64,000 bases of DNA from Solimonas sp040754295 (GTDB taxonomy: Bacteria; Pseudomonadota; Gammaproteobacteria; Nevskiales; Nevskiaceae). Shown piece by piece: positions 51,653-61,727 of this stretch (its first letter is position 1; each line of letters opens with the position of its first letter). Under the pieces are notes generated by a model that saw nothing but the letters and a program-made list of their open reading frames with translations, was not told the DNA's origin and ran no database searches. The stretch spans positions 25,446 to 89,445 of the forward strand of contig JBFMCQ010000009.1 in NCBI GenBank assembly GCA_040754295.1, read 5' to 3'. A program made the translations under genes and the position numbers.

Positions 51653-52642
51653 ATGAAAATAAGGGGATGTCTCCTTGCGGCTGTCGTATGCTCCGGCGTG
51701 CCGTTCGCGGCGTCGGCGGAGAATCTGTATCCGCGCCTGACCGTCTACGGCGGCTACTCGCATGCCTTTGCCGACAGCGAGCGTGATTCGGACGACGGCA
51801 TCGGCTTCTTCGTCGGCACCGGCGTGCCCATCACCCGGTACTTCAACGTCGACTTCGTCGCGCATCACCACGAGTTCGCCGATTTCGGCGGCAGCGGCAG
51901 CGGTGTGGACGCGATCGAGAACGGCATCAAGGCCGATTTTCTGTTCTACTACTCGCGCGAGCGCCTGTTCTCGCCCTACGTCGGTCTCGGTGCGGGTTAC
52001 AACAAGACGCGTTACGACGGCGCGGGCTTCGACGAGGAGGGCTCGTTCTTCGACGCCGGGCTGGGCTTCCACTCGTATCCGTTCCTGAAGGGGCGGCTCG
52101 GCTGGATGGGCGATGTGCGCTACCGCTGGCTTAGGGAAGACAACGGCGCCACGGAGTTCGACGACGTGATCGCGCGCGTCGGCCTCGTCGTGCCGTTCGG
52201 GCTGTATGCCGCGCCGACCGCGGTGCCGGTCGTCGAGAAGCCGGCCCAGCCGGCCGAGGCGACGCCACAGGCGGTTACCGAGATCGACCTCGAGCGTCGC
52301 TTCACCGACGTGCTGTTCGCGTTCGACAAGTACGATCTGAGCCCGACGGCGATCAGCATCCTCGACGACGCCGCCGAGACGATCAACCGGCTCAGCGAGC
52401 AGGATCCGAAGGTCCGCGTGAAGGTCGACGGCCACACCGACTGGATCGGCACCGATGCCTACAACATGGGCCTCGGCGAGCGCCGCGCCAACGCGGTCAA
52501 GCAGTACCTGATCCGCAAGGGCGTGGCCTCCGATCGCATCGACACGACCTCCTACGGCGAGTCGAAGCCGGTTGCGACCAACGAGACCGCGCAGGGTCGC
52601 GCACTCAACCGTCGCGCCGAGGTGCGAACGACGGCCGAGTGA
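51653..52642 (+). CDS. OmpA-family outer-membrane protein
   Basis: 329 residues: signal peptide (about 1-22, FAASAE), an eight-stranded beta-barrel (about 25-190, many alternating aromatic strands such as RLTVYGGYSHAF), a Pro-rich linker, and a C-terminal peptidoglycan-binding OmpA domain (about 220-329; VDGHTDWIGTDAYNMGLGER). It ties outer membrane to peptidoglycan. Followed by a strong terminator. Confidence 0.92.
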   Translation: MKIRGCLLAAVVCSGVPFAASAENLYPRLTVYGGYSHAFADSERDSDDGIGFFVGTGVPITRYFNVDFVAHHHEFADFGGSGSGVDAIENGIKADFLFYYSRERLFSPYVGLGAGYNKTRYDGAGFDEEGSFFDAGLGFHSYPFLKGRLGWMGDVRYRWLREDNGATEFDDVIARVGLVVPFGLYAAPTAVPVVEKPAQPAEATPQAVTEIDLERRFTDVLFAFDKYDLSPTAISILDDAAETINRLSEQDPKVRVKVDGHTDWIGTDAYNMGLGERRANAVKQYLIRKGVASDRIDTTSYGESKPVATNETAQGRALNRRAEVRTTAE

Positions 52643-52661
52643 TTCCGGCTCAAGCAGGACA

Positions 52662-52695
52662 AGCCCCCGCAGCGCGAGCTGCGGGGGCTTTTTTC
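52662..52695 (+). terminator. Strong intrinsic terminator after the ompA-like gene
   Basis: Perfect 12-bp stem AGCCCCCGCAGC / GCTGCGGGGGCT with a GCGA tetraloop, followed by a T6 run. Confidence 0.97.
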
Positions 52696-52765
52696 GTGCA
52701 CCCGTGGGCGGGCTTCGGCGCCAGATGCGCGCGGCGTCGGAGTAAAGTCCGTCCTGCCGCGCGAC

Positions 52766-53752
52766 CTACGAAGCACCCCGGCGCCTGATCAGCGCAGCGA
52801 GCGCGTCCATATGCGCCGGCTCTGCATTGAGCGCGGGGATGTAGCGCAGCGTCTCGCCGCCCGCCGCGCGGAAATCGGCGGCATAACGCAGCGCGATTTC
52901 CTCCAGCGTTTCCAGGCAGTCCGCTGCAAAACCGGGGCAGATCGTGTCGAGGCGGCGCAGGCCCCGGCCCGCGAGCTCGACGACATGCTCCTCGGTGTAG
53001 GGGCTCAGCCACTGCCCGCGGCCGACGCGCGACTGATAGCTGATGCTCCACTGCTCGTGCGGCAGCTCTAGGCGCTCCGCGAGCAGTGCCGCGGTCCGCC
53101 GGCATTCGGCGGCATACGGATCGCCGGCGTCGACGTAGCGCTGCGGAATCGAGTGAAACGACATCAGCAGGTGCTCGCCGCGCCCGTGCTGCGTCCAGTG
53201 GGCCTGGACCGACGCGGCGAGTGCGGCGATGTAGCCCGGGTCGTCGTGATAGCTGCCGATCGTGCTCAGCTCCGGCAGGCGCCGCCGGGCCGACAGCGCC
53301 GCAAACACCGCGTCGAGCACGGAGGCAGTCGTCGTCGCCGAATACTGCGGGTACAGCGGTAGCACCACGAGACGCTGCACGCCGGCGGCCTCGAGCGCCG
53401 CAATCGCGGCCTCGATCGACGGCCGGCCGTAGCGCATCGCCAGCTCTACGAGCACGTCGCTCCCGAGCCGCTGCTGGAGGGCCGCGCGCTGCGCCGTGCC
53501 GATCGCCAGCAGCGGCGAGCCCTGCTCGGTCCAGACGCTTTCGTAGGCGTGGACCAGGCGCCGCGGGCGCAGCGGCAGGATGAAACCGTAGAGGACCGGC
53601 CACCACAGCAGGCGCGGCAGCTCGACGACGCGCCGGTCGCTGAGAAACTCGCGCAGATAGCGGCGGATCGCCGGCGCCGTCGGCGCCTCCGGTGTGCCGA
53701 GATTGACCAGCAGGACGCCGGTGCGGCGCGGCGGCGCTGGCATCGTGTTCAT
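52766..53752 (-). CDS. hemH: Ferrochelatase
   Basis: About 328 residues: GVLLVNLGTPEAPTAPAIRR, YPQYSATTTAS, FHSIPQRYVDAGDPY (metal-binding His) and FAADCLETLEEI are diagnostic. It inserts Fe(II) into protoporphyrin IX, the last step of haem synthesis. One of three closely spaced Met codons is the start; I chose the second. Confidence 0.95.
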   Translation of the reverse strand: MNTMPAPPRRTGVLLVNLGTPEAPTAPAIRRYLREFLSDRRVVELPRLLWWPVLYGFILPLRPRRLVHAYESVWTEQGSPLLAIGTAQRAALQQRLGSDVLVELAMRYGRPSIEAAIAALEAAGVQRLVVLPLYPQYSATTTASVLDAVFAALSARRRLPELSTIGSYHDDPGYIAALAASVQAHWTQHGRGEHLLMSFHSIPQRYVDAGDPYAAECRRTAALLAERLELPHEQWSISYQSRVGRGQWLSPYTEEHVVELAGRGLRRLDTICPGFAADCLETLEEIALRYAADFRAAGGETLRYIPALNAEPAHMDALAALIRRRGAS

Positions 53753-53783
53753 TGGCTGCATGCGGTGAGCGCGGCGAGCCGCA

Positions 53784-55433
53784 TCAGCGCGCGGCGCGCC
53801 GCCGGAAGTAATCGTGATACGCGCGCATCGCCTTGTGCCCGAGGATCACCATCATCGGCAGGTTGACCGCCAGCATGAAGCCCAGCGCGACCGTGCTGAC
53901 GGTGTCGAGCTCGGCGTCGGTACGGATGAAGCCGAGGCAGGTCACGAAGATCAGGGCGCACCACAGCAGCCGGTACGGCAGCACCCAGCGGCCGCCGACC
54001 AGATAGACGATGCCCTGCTCGCCATAGTAGCTCCAGGTGATCATCGTCGAGATCGCGAAGGCCCAGACGGTGAACGTCACCATCCACCGGCCGAGCCCGG
54101 CGTGCACGGAATCGAAGGCTTTCGCAGTCAGCGTCGAGCCGGGATAGTCGGCGAAGATACCGTCTTCGACGAGTCCCGGCTGCGCCGCCGCCGCGATCGG
54201 CCGCCAGTCGATGCGCCGGCCCGCGCCTTCGCCGACGATATTGCCGAACAGCTTGCCGCGCTCGCCGGCCGTGCTCTCGGTGACGACGAACACCTGGTCG
54301 CCGCCGACCAGGCTCGGATGCGCAGTGGCCGGCAGCTCGTAGGTCGCCGGCGCCCACTGTCCGGGCGCCACTTCGACCAGCGCCGGCGGCGCATCCCAGT
54401 GCACGATCGGGCCGCGGTTCCAGACCCCGGTGATCAGGATCACCAGCGCCGTCATCGTGCAGACGACGAGCGTGTCGATGAACGGCTCGAGCCCGGCGAC
54501 GACGCCTTCGGTGACCGGCTCCGGCGTCTTCACTGCCGAATGCGCGATCGGCGCCGAGCCGATGCCCGACTCCGACGAGAACAGCGCGCGCTTCATGCCG
54601 AAGATGAACGCCGTGCCCAGGCTCGCGCCGATGAAGGCGCCGCCGGCTTCCGCCGGCGCAAACGCACTGCGGACGATCAGCGCGAAGATGCCCGGCACCT
54701 GCTCGAGGTTGACGGCGAGCACGTAGAGCGCGGCCAGCACGTAGATGCCGCACATGACCGGCACGAGCACGCCCGCGATCTGGCCGATGCGGCGGATGCC
54801 GCCGAGAATCACAGTGCCGACGAGCACTGCCATGACCAGCCCGGAGATCCACGTCGGCACACCGAAATAGGCGCGCGCGATCTCGGAAGCGTTCCAGGCC
54901 TGGAACATGTTGCCGCCGGTGATGCCGAACAGGATCAGCGCCACGGTGAACAGGCCGCCGGCGACGAGCCCCAGCCGCGCCAGCCGCGGCGAAAGCTCGG
55001 CGAGCCCCTTCTTGCACACCCACATCGTCCCGCCGTGCGGATTGTCCGCGTCGTCGACGTTGCGGTGGAGCATCGACAGCGTCACCTCGGTGGTCTTCAA
55101 TGCCATGCCGACGAGTCCGACCATCCACATCCAGAACACCGCGCCGGGACCGCCGATCGCCACCGCGATCGCGACGCCGCCGATGTTACCGAGGCCGACG
55201 GTCGCCGACAGCGCCGCCGACAGCGCCTGGAAGTGCGACAGCGCGCCCTGACCTTCGCCGGAGATGCCCGGCACCTTGCCGCGGATCAGCTGTACGCCAT
55301 GCGTCAGCGAGCGCCACTGGCCGAAGCCGCTCCAGACCGTGAACAGCAGGCCGACGCCGAGCAGGCACAGCAGCACCGGCACGCCGAGCATGACCGCGTT
55401 GATGGCGTCGAGCGCCGCGAAGAAACGATCCAT
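53784..55433 (-). CDS. Alanine/glycine:cation symporter (AGCS family)
   Basis: 549 residues, 10-12 membrane helices: GKVPGISGEGQGALSHFQAL, SATVGLGNIGGVAIA, GGTMWVCKKGLAEL and SEGIGSAPIAHSAVKT-type motif match AGCS sodium:alanine symporters. A loop insertion of about 90 residues (around 330-420) is larger than in typical members. Lies 21 bp from the NSS transporter on the same strand. Confidence 0.9.
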   Translation of the reverse strand: MDRFFAALDAINAVMLGVPVLLCLLGVGLLFTVWSGFGQWRSLTHGVQLIRGKVPGISGEGQGALSHFQALSAALSATVGLGNIGGVAIAVAIGGPGAVFWMWMVGLVGMALKTTEVTLSMLHRNVDDADNPHGGTMWVCKKGLAELSPRLARLGLVAGGLFTVALILFGITGGNMFQAWNASEIARAYFGVPTWISGLVMAVLVGTVILGGIRRIGQIAGVLVPVMCGIYVLAALYVLAVNLEQVPGIFALIVRSAFAPAEAGGAFIGASLGTAFIFGMKRALFSSESGIGSAPIAHSAVKTPEPVTEGVVAGLEPFIDTLVVCTMTALVILITGVWNRGPIVHWDAPPALVEVAPGQWAPATYELPATAHPSLVGGDQVFVVTESTAGERGKLFGNIVGEGAGRRIDWRPIAAAAQPGLVEDGIFADYPGSTLTAKAFDSVHAGLGRWMVTFTVWAFAISTMITWSYYGEQGIVYLVGGRWVLPYRLLWCALIFVTCLGFIRTDAELDTVSTVALGFMLAVNLPMMVILGHKAMRAYHDYFRRRAAR

Positions 55434-55454
55434 TCGGTTGCTTTTCCGTGCGCG

Positions 55455-56789
55455 TCAGCCGAACAGCGCCGAGCCGATGATCCAGAGGATGCCGAGCGGC
55501 GCGACGAAGCGCAGCACGAACAGCCACAGCGGTGCCCACGCCAGCCGCAGCTGGCCTTCGTTGCGCAGCTCGTGCACGGCATTCTTCCAGATCCAGCCGA
55601 CGAACAGCGCGGTCATCAGCCCGCCGAGCGGCAGCATGATGTTGTTGGCAACGAAGTCCATCAGGTCGAACCAGTTCTTGCCGGCGATCGTGAAGCCGGC
55701 GCCCACACCGAACGACAGCGACGCCGGCACGCCGAGCACGAAGCAGATCACCGAGGCGACGAGGACGCTTTTGCGGCGGTCGGCGCCGTGCTCGTCGACG
55801 AAGTAGGAGATCATCGGCTCGAGGATCGACACTGCCGAAGTCAGCGCCGCGATCGCCAGCAGCGTGAAGAACAGTACGCCGAAGAGCGCGCCGAAAGGCA
55901 TCGACGCGAAGACCGCCGGCAGCGTGACGAAGGTCAGCCCCGGCCCCGCGCTCGGATCGAAGCCGAACGCGAACACCGCCGGCATGATCATCAGGCCGGC
56001 GAGCACCGCGACCGTGGTGTCGATCAGCGCCACCGTGAGCGCGGCCTTCGGCAGGTGCTCCTGCCTGGAGAGGTACGAGCCATAAGTCAGCAGCGTGCCC
56101 ATGCCGATCGACAGCGAAAAGAACGCCTGCGCGATGGCGTCGTAGAACGTGCTCGCGTGGACCTTGCTCCAGTCCGGCGAAAGATAGAACCACAGTCCTT
56201 CGCCGGCACCGGGCAGCGTCACGGCGCGCAGCACCAGGATCACCAGGATGACGAACAGCGCCGGCATCAGGATCTTGTTCCAGCGCTCGATGCCGCGCTT
56301 GACCCCGCCGATGACGATCCACGCGGTCAGCGCCATGAACGCCGCGGAAAACGCCACCGGCTGGATCGGATCGGCGACGAAGCGGTCGAACACCGCGGAG
56401 AGCGTGTCCGGATCGGTCGTCTTCAGGCTGCCGCTGGCCATCATCAGGATGTATGCGAGCGTCCAGCCGGCGACGACGATGTAGAACGACAGGATCACGA
56501 AGCCGGTGAGCACACCCGCATAGCCCACAACCGGCCAGGCTCCGCCGCCGAGCGCGCGGAACGCACCGACCGGATTGCGCTGCGCGCTGCGGCCGACCAG
56601 CATCTCGGCGATCGCGACGGATATGCCGAAGCCGGCGACGATCGCGATGTAGATCAGCAGGAAAGCCGCGCCGCCGTTGACGCCGGTCGTGTACGGAAAG
56701 CGCCAGATGTTGCCGATGCCGACCGCCGAGCCGGCAGCCGCCATGACGAAGCCAAAGTGGCTGCCCCAATGCTCGCGTGCTGCGCTCAT
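55455..56789 (-). CDS. Sodium-dependent transporter, NSS family
   Basis: 444 residues with about eleven helices. TM1 motif GSAVGIGNIWRFPYTTGVNG with the unwound sodium-binding region, and LSIGMGTLLTYGSYL in TM6, are classic for bacterial LeuT-like NSS transporters. Probably amino-acid uptake. It lies upstream of the AGCS symporter in the same operon. Confidence 0.92.
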   Translation of the reverse strand: MSAAREHWGSHFGFVMAAAGSAVGIGNIWRFPYTTGVNGGAAFLLIYIAIVAGFGISVAIAEMLVGRSAQRNPVGAFRALGGGAWPVVGYAGVLTGFVILSFYIVVAGWTLAYILMMASGSLKTTDPDTLSAVFDRFVADPIQPVAFSAAFMALTAWIVIGGVKRGIERWNKILMPALFVILVILVLRAVTLPGAGEGLWFYLSPDWSKVHASTFYDAIAQAFFSLSIGMGTLLTYGSYLSRQEHLPKAALTVALIDTTVAVLAGLMIMPAVFAFGFDPSAGPGLTFVTLPAVFASMPFGALFGVLFFTLLAIAALTSAVSILEPMISYFVDEHGADRRKSVLVASVICFVLGVPASLSFGVGAGFTIAGKNWFDLMDFVANNIMLPLGGLMTALFVGWIWKNAVHELRNEGQLRLAWAPLWLFVLRFVAPLGILWIIGSALFG

Positions 56790-56878
56790 GCGTCTGCTCC
56801 CCCTGCGCCCGATGTGCGCGAGGGATTATGCACAAATGACGCCAGCGCCCTGAGCGGGAAGTTCCTCAACGCGGCGGG

Positions 56879-58168
56879 TCAGCTGCGCTCGACGATCGCC
56901 GTTACGCCCAGCCCGCCGGCTGCGCAGATCGAGATCAGGCCGCGGCCGCCGCCGTTCTCGTCGATGATCTTCGCCAGCGTCGCAAGAATGCGCCCGCCGG
57001 TCGCCGCGAACGGATGGCCGCAGGCGAGGCTGCCGCCCTTGATGTTCATCTTCGAGCGGTCGATCGAGCCCAGCGGCTGGTCGAGACCGAGGCGCTCCTT
57101 GCAGAACTTCGGATCCTCCCAGGCCTTGAGCGTGCACAGCACCTGCGCGGCGAAGGCCTCGTGGATTTCGTAGAAATCGAAGTCCTGCAGACGGATGCGA
57201 TTGCGGGCGAGCAGGCGCGGCACCGCGTAGGCCGGCGCCATCAGCAGGCCTTCCTTCTTGCTGCCCGCGAAGTCCACCGCGGCGGTTTCGGCGTCGACGA
57301 GGTACGCCTGCACCTTGAAGCCGTGCGCCGTTGCCCAGTCCTCCGAGGCGAGCAGCACCGCGGACGCGCCGTCGGTCAGCGGCGTCGAGTTGCCGGCGGT
57401 CAGCGTGCCCTTGCCGGACTTGCGGTCGAAGGCCGGCGCCAGCGATGCGAGCTTTTCGAGCGAGATGTCGGGACGCAGGTTGTTGTCGCGGCTCAGCCCG
57501 GAGAACGGTACGACGAGGTCGTCGTAGAAGCCCGCCTCGTACGCGGCTGCACTCTTCTGGTGCGACTCGTAAGCGAGCAGATCCTGGTCCTCGCGGCGGA
57601 TCTGCCATTCCTTGGCCATCACTTCGCAGTGCTGGCCCATGCTCATGCGCGTGCGTGGCTCGCTGTTGGCGGGGATCGCCGGTGCCAGCATCGACGGGCG
57701 GAACCTCGCCAGCGCCTTGAGCCGCTGCCCGGCGCTCTTCGAGCGATTGACCTCGAGCAGGATCTTGCGCAGTTTTTCGTTGACCGCGATCGGCGCGTCG
57801 GAGGTGGTGTCGACGCCGCCGGCGATGCCCGACTCGATCTGGCCGAGCGCGATCTTGTTGGCGATGTTGATCGCCGCCTGCAGGCCGGTGCCGCAGGCCA
57901 TCTGCAGGTCGTAGGCCGGCGTTTGCGGCGCCAGGCCGGAGGACAGCGCCGATTCACGGCACAGGTTGAAGTCGCGCGAGTGCTTGAGCACCGCGCCGGC
58001 GGCCACTTCGCCGAGGCGCTCGCCGTGCAGCTGGAAGCGGTCGACGACGCCCTTGAACGCGGCACTGAGCATGTCCTGATTCGAGCGCGTGGCGTACGCC
58101 GTGTTGGAGCGCGCGAACGGGATGCGTGCACCGCCGAGGATCGCGACGCTGCGGCCGTAGGATTTCAT
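56879..58168 (-). CDS. Acetyl-CoA C-acyltransferase (thiolase, FadI-like)
   Basis: 429 residues. Nucleophile Cys92 in QMACGTGLQAA, His in NIKGGSLACGHPFAATGGR, and second Cys in ISICAAGGLG. It cleaves 3-ketoacyl-CoA or joins acetyl-CoA units. The FadI/trifunctional-like pattern (MGQHCEVMAKEWQI) suggests beta-oxidation. No fadJ partner is adjacent. Confidence 0.91.
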   Translation of the reverse strand: MKSYGRSVAILGGARIPFARSNTAYATRSNQDMLSAAFKGVVDRFQLHGERLGEVAAGAVLKHSRDFNLCRESALSSGLAPQTPAYDLQMACGTGLQAAINIANKIALGQIESGIAGGVDTTSDAPIAVNEKLRKILLEVNRSKSAGQRLKALARFRPSMLAPAIPANSEPRTRMSMGQHCEVMAKEWQIRREDQDLLAYESHQKSAAAYEAGFYDDLVVPFSGLSRDNNLRPDISLEKLASLAPAFDRKSGKGTLTAGNSTPLTDGASAVLLASEDWATAHGFKVQAYLVDAETAAVDFAGSKKEGLLMAPAYAVPRLLARNRIRLQDFDFYEIHEAFAAQVLCTLKAWEDPKFCKERLGLDQPLGSIDRSKMNIKGGSLACGHPFAATGGRILATLAKIIDENGGGRGLISICAAGGLGVTAIVERS

Positions 58169-58296
58169 CGGGCTGCTCCTTGGGGGGAGGGGAAGTTTTC
58201 GGCGCGATTATCCCGGCCCCGGATGGCATTTTCTATTGCCCGCGCGCCAGCCGCCGGCTGTCCGCGGGTTTGCCGCGAGCCGGGCTATCGCCCGAG

Positions 58297-60144
58297 TTAC
58301 GGCGCGCCGTGCGCGCGGATCAGCGCGACGAAAGTTTCGCCGTATTGCGCCAGCTTGTAGTCGCCGACGCCGGGGACGCGCGCGAATGCGCTCAGCGTTT
58401 GCGGGCGCAGACTGGCCATCGCGCGCAGGCTGGCGTCGCCGAAGACGACGTATGGCGGCACGCCGGCCTCGGCGGCCAGGCGCTTGCGCAGCGCGCGCAG
58501 CGCAGCGAACAGGGCTTCGTCGGCCGGCAGCGTGTCCGGCTCGGGCGCGGCTGCGCGCGTCCTGCGCGCCTTCTTCGGATGCGCCGCCGGGACCGCGATT
58601 TCGACCCGGCGCTCGCCGCGCAGCACGCTGCGGCTTTCGCTGTTCAGACGCAGCACCGGATAGCCGTCCTGCGTCTCCTCGACCAGGCCCTGATGCAGCA
58701 GCGCGCGCAGCACCGCACGCCATTCATCGACCGAGTGCGCGGCGCCGATACCGTAGGTCGAGAGGTTGTCATGGCCGTTGCGGCGGATACGCTCGTTGTC
58801 GGCGCCGCGCAGCAGGTCGATGACGTAGCCGCCGCCGAAGCGCGCGCCGCGCTGTGCCAGGCGCGCGACGCAGGACAGCAGCTGCTGCGCCTCCACGGTG
58901 CGATCGACCAGCGTGCGCGGCTCGCAGCAGTTGTCGCAGGCGCCGCAGGGTGGCGCGAAGCGCTCGCCGAAGTAGCGCAGCTGGACCGCGCGCCGGCATT
59001 CGGTCGATTCCGCGTAGTCGAGCACCTGGCGCAGCTGCTGGCGGGCGATGCGCTGCTCGTCCGCCAGCGGCGCGCCGGTCGCCGGATCCACCTTCTGCTG
59101 GATCAAGAACTCGGCGGTGCGGATGTCGCCGGCGCCGAAGTACAGCGTGCAGCGCGCGGGCTCACCGTCGCGGCCGGCGCGGCCGGCTTCCTGGTAGTAG
59201 CCCTCGATCGTGCGCGGCAGATCGTAATGGACCACCCAGCGCACGTCCGGCTTGTTGATGCCCATGCCGAAGGCGATCGTCGCAACGATGACCTGCGCGT
59301 CGTCGCGGATGTAGCGCTCCTGATGCTCGCGCCGCGTCGTCGCGTCGAGGCCGGCGTGGTAGGGCAGCGCCGCGATGCCGTCGCGGTGCAGGCGCGCGGC
59401 GAGCTCGTCGACCCGCCTGCGCGACAGGCAGTAGACGATGCCCGAGCCGCCGCTGCGCGCCTGCGAGAGCAGCTCGGCATAGCTGTGCCGGTCCTTGTGC
59501 CGCACCGCGTAGTACAGGTTCGGGCGGTTGAAGCTGGCGACGTGCAGCGCCGGTGCGCGCAGCGCGAGCTGCGTGACGATGTCGCGGCGCACGCGCTCGG
59601 TCGCGGTCGCGGTGAACGCCCAGCACGGCAGCGCCGCGAAGCGCGCGCGCACGGTGGCGAGCTGCCGGTACTCCGGGCGGAAGTCGTGGCCCCATTCGGA
59701 GACGCAATGGGCCTCGTCGACGACCAGCGCCGACAGGCCGGCCTGCTCCTGCAGGCGCGGCAGAAAGCCGTCGAGGAAATCGGGCAGCAGCAGCCGCTCG
59801 GGTGCCACGTAGAGGAGCCGGGTGCGGCCGGCGAGCAGCTCGCGCTGGCGCTGCGCGGTTTCGGCAGCGCCGAGCGTGGAGTTGAGGAAGGTCGCGGGAA
59901 TACCCATGTCGGCGAGCAGGCGCACCTGGTCCTGCATCAGCGCGATCAGCGGCGAGACCACGAGCGTCACGCCGTGGCGCAGCAGCGCCGGCAGCTGGAA
60001 GCACAGCGACTTGCCGCCGCCGGTGGGCATGATCGCGAGCAGGTCGCGGCCTTCGATCGCGTCGCGCACGATCGCCTCCTGGCCGGGCCGGAAGGCGTCG
60101 AAGCCGAAGCGATGCCGCAATGTCTCGTAGACCGGATCGGTCAT
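58297..60144 (-). CDS. recQ: ATP-dependent DNA helicase RecQ
   Basis: 615 residues: Walker A MPTGGGKSLCFQLP, DEAH box VDEAHCVSEWGHDFR, motif VI-type EAGRAGRDG, a zinc-binding Cys set (CGACDNCC), winged helix, and a C-terminal HRDC domain (about 535-610). It unwinds recombination and fork intermediates. Full length. A CCCTCTCCCGCC-type palindrome lies just upstream (60148-60170). Confidence 0.95.
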   Translation of the reverse strand: MTDPVYETLRHRFGFDAFRPGQEAIVRDAIEGRDLLAIMPTGGGKSLCFQLPALLRHGVTLVVSPLIALMQDQVRLLADMGIPATFLNSTLGAAETAQRQRELLAGRTRLLYVAPERLLLPDFLDGFLPRLQEQAGLSALVVDEAHCVSEWGHDFRPEYRQLATVRARFAALPCWAFTATATERVRRDIVTQLALRAPALHVASFNRPNLYYAVRHKDRHSYAELLSQARSGGSGIVYCLSRRRVDELAARLHRDGIAALPYHAGLDATTRREHQERYIRDDAQVIVATIAFGMGINKPDVRWVVHYDLPRTIEGYYQEAGRAGRDGEPARCTLYFGAGDIRTAEFLIQQKVDPATGAPLADEQRIARQQLRQVLDYAESTECRRAVQLRYFGERFAPPCGACDNCCEPRTLVDRTVEAQQLLSCVARLAQRGARFGGGYVIDLLRGADNERIRRNGHDNLSTYGIGAAHSVDEWRAVLRALLHQGLVEETQDGYPVLRLNSESRSVLRGERRVEIAVPAAHPKKARRTRAAAPEPDTLPADEALFAALRALRKRLAAEAGVPPYVVFGDASLRAMASLRPQTLSAFARVPGVGDYKLAQYGETFVALIRAHGAP

Positions 60145-60207
60145 CTTCTCCCTCCCATCGGCGGGAGAGGGTAGCCGAAGGCCGCGGCCGCGGTCAGCGC
60201 AGCCGCG

Positions 60208-61572
60208 CTACTCGTCCTCCTGCGCCCACTCCGCGAGGATGTGCTCGAGGTAGTGGATATGGTGCAGACCCTGGCCGAAGACCTCGTCGGCCATGATGCG
60301 CCGCTGCAGCGGGATGTTGACGTGGATCCCTTCGATGACCATCTCCGCCAGCGCCTGGCGCATGCGCGCGATCGCGCTCGGACGGTCGCTGCCGTAGGCA
60401 ATGAGCTTGCCGATCATCGAGTCGTAGTGCGGCGGCACGCGGTAGCCCGCGTAGCAGTGCGAATCGAGGCGGATGCCGGGTCCGCCCGGGGCGTGATATT
60501 TCCTGATCTCGCCCGGCGACGGCGTGAAGTTGCGCGAGTGCTCGGCATTGATGCGGCACTCGATCGCGTGGCCCTGGAAGCGGATGTCCTCCTGGCGCAG
60601 TGTCAGCGGCTGGCCGTCGGCGATCATGATCATCTCGCGGATCAGGTCGATGCCGGTCACCATCTCGGTGACCGGATGCTCGACCTGGATGCGCGTGTTC
60701 ATTTCGATGAAGTAGAAGCCGCCGTTCTCGTAGAGGAACTCGAAGGTACCGGCGCCGCGGTAGCCGATGCGCTTGCAGGCCTCCACGCAGAGATGACCGA
60801 TGCTCGCGCGCTGGTCCGCGGTAATCCCCGGCGCCGGCGATTCCTCGACGACCTTCTGATTGCGGCGCTGCATCGAGCAGTCGCGCTCGCCGAGGTGGAT
60901 CGCGTTGCCCTGGCCGTCGGAGAGCACCTGGAACTCGATGTGCCGCGGCGTCTCCAGGTACTTCTCCATGAACACGCTGCCGTCACGAAACGCCGCCTGC
61001 GCTTCCGCGCGTGCGAGATGGATCTTCTGGATCAGCTCGGCCTGTGCGCGCACCACGTGCATGCCGCGGCCGCCGCCGCCGGCGGCGGCCTTGATCAGCA
61101 CCGGATAGCCGACCTGGGCGGCGATGTCGATGCAGGCCGCGTCGTCGTCCGGCAGCACCCCCTCGGAGCCCGGCACGCAGGGCACGCCGGCGGCGATCAT
61201 TTCCGCCTTGGCGTTGGTCTTCGAGCCCATCAGCCGGATCGTCTCCGGCCGCGGGCCGATGAAGATGAACCCGGACTTCTCGACCGATTCGGCGAAATCG
61301 GCGTTCTCCGAGAGAAAGCCGTAGCCCGGGTGGATCGCGTCGGCCTGCGTGACCTCGGCCGCGGAAATGATCGCGGCCATGTTGAGATAGCTGCGCCCGG
61401 CCTGCGGCGGACCGATGCAGACGGCCTCGTCGGCGAGCGCCACGTGCTTCTGCTCGCGGTCCGCGGTCGAGTAGACGGCGACGGCCTTGATGCCCAGCTC
61501 GCGGCAGCAGCGCAGGATGCGCAGCGCGATCTCGCCGCGGTTGGCGATGAGAATCTTGTTGATCTGGTTCAT
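60208..61572 (-). CDS. accC: Acetyl-CoA carboxylase, biotin carboxylase subunit
   Basis: 454 residues: KILIANRGEIALRILR, AAAGGGGRGMHVV (ATP loop), MNTRIQVEHPVTEMVTGID are diagnostic. It carboxylates the biotin of AccB using ATP and bicarbonate in fatty-acid synthesis. It follows accB with a 155-bp gap. Confidence 0.97.
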   Translation of the reverse strand: MNQINKILIANRGEIALRILRCCRELGIKAVAVYSTADREQKHVALADEAVCIGPPQAGRSYLNMAAIISAAEVTQADAIHPGYGFLSENADFAESVEKSGFIFIGPRPETIRLMGSKTNAKAEMIAAGVPCVPGSEGVLPDDDAACIDIAAQVGYPVLIKAAAGGGGRGMHVVRAQAELIQKIHLARAEAQAAFRDGSVFMEKYLETPRHIEFQVLSDGQGNAIHLGERDCSMQRRNQKVVEESPAPGITADQRASIGHLCVEACKRIGYRGAGTFEFLYENGGFYFIEMNTRIQVEHPVTEMVTGIDLIREMIMIADGQPLTLRQEDIRFQGHAIECRINAEHSRNFTPSPGEIRKYHAPGGPGIRLDSHCYAGYRVPPHYDSMIGKLIAYGSDRPSAIARMRQALAEMVIEGIHVNIPLQRRIMADEVFGQGLHHIHYLEHILAEWAQEDE

Positions 61573-61727
61573 GGGGAGGGGGCGCGCTTCGGCGATGCCT
61601 TGAATGGCGTCGCCGGCGCACCCGAACGCCCGGCCACGGACGGCCGGGCCGGCTGTTCGGGAAGGCGCGCCGGTGCGCCAAGGATGGCTGGAACGAACAT
61701 GCTGGCTAGAGAGGGGCTTTCCGTGCC

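Noticed and set aside
53814..57173. A plus-strand frame of 1119 codons
   Set aside because: Antisense to the AGCS and NSS transporter genes; His/Arg/Asp-rich composition typical of shadow frames in GC-rich DNA.
58126..60174. A plus-strand frame of 682 codons
   Set aside because: Antisense to recQ, no family features, low-complexity Ala/Arg composition.
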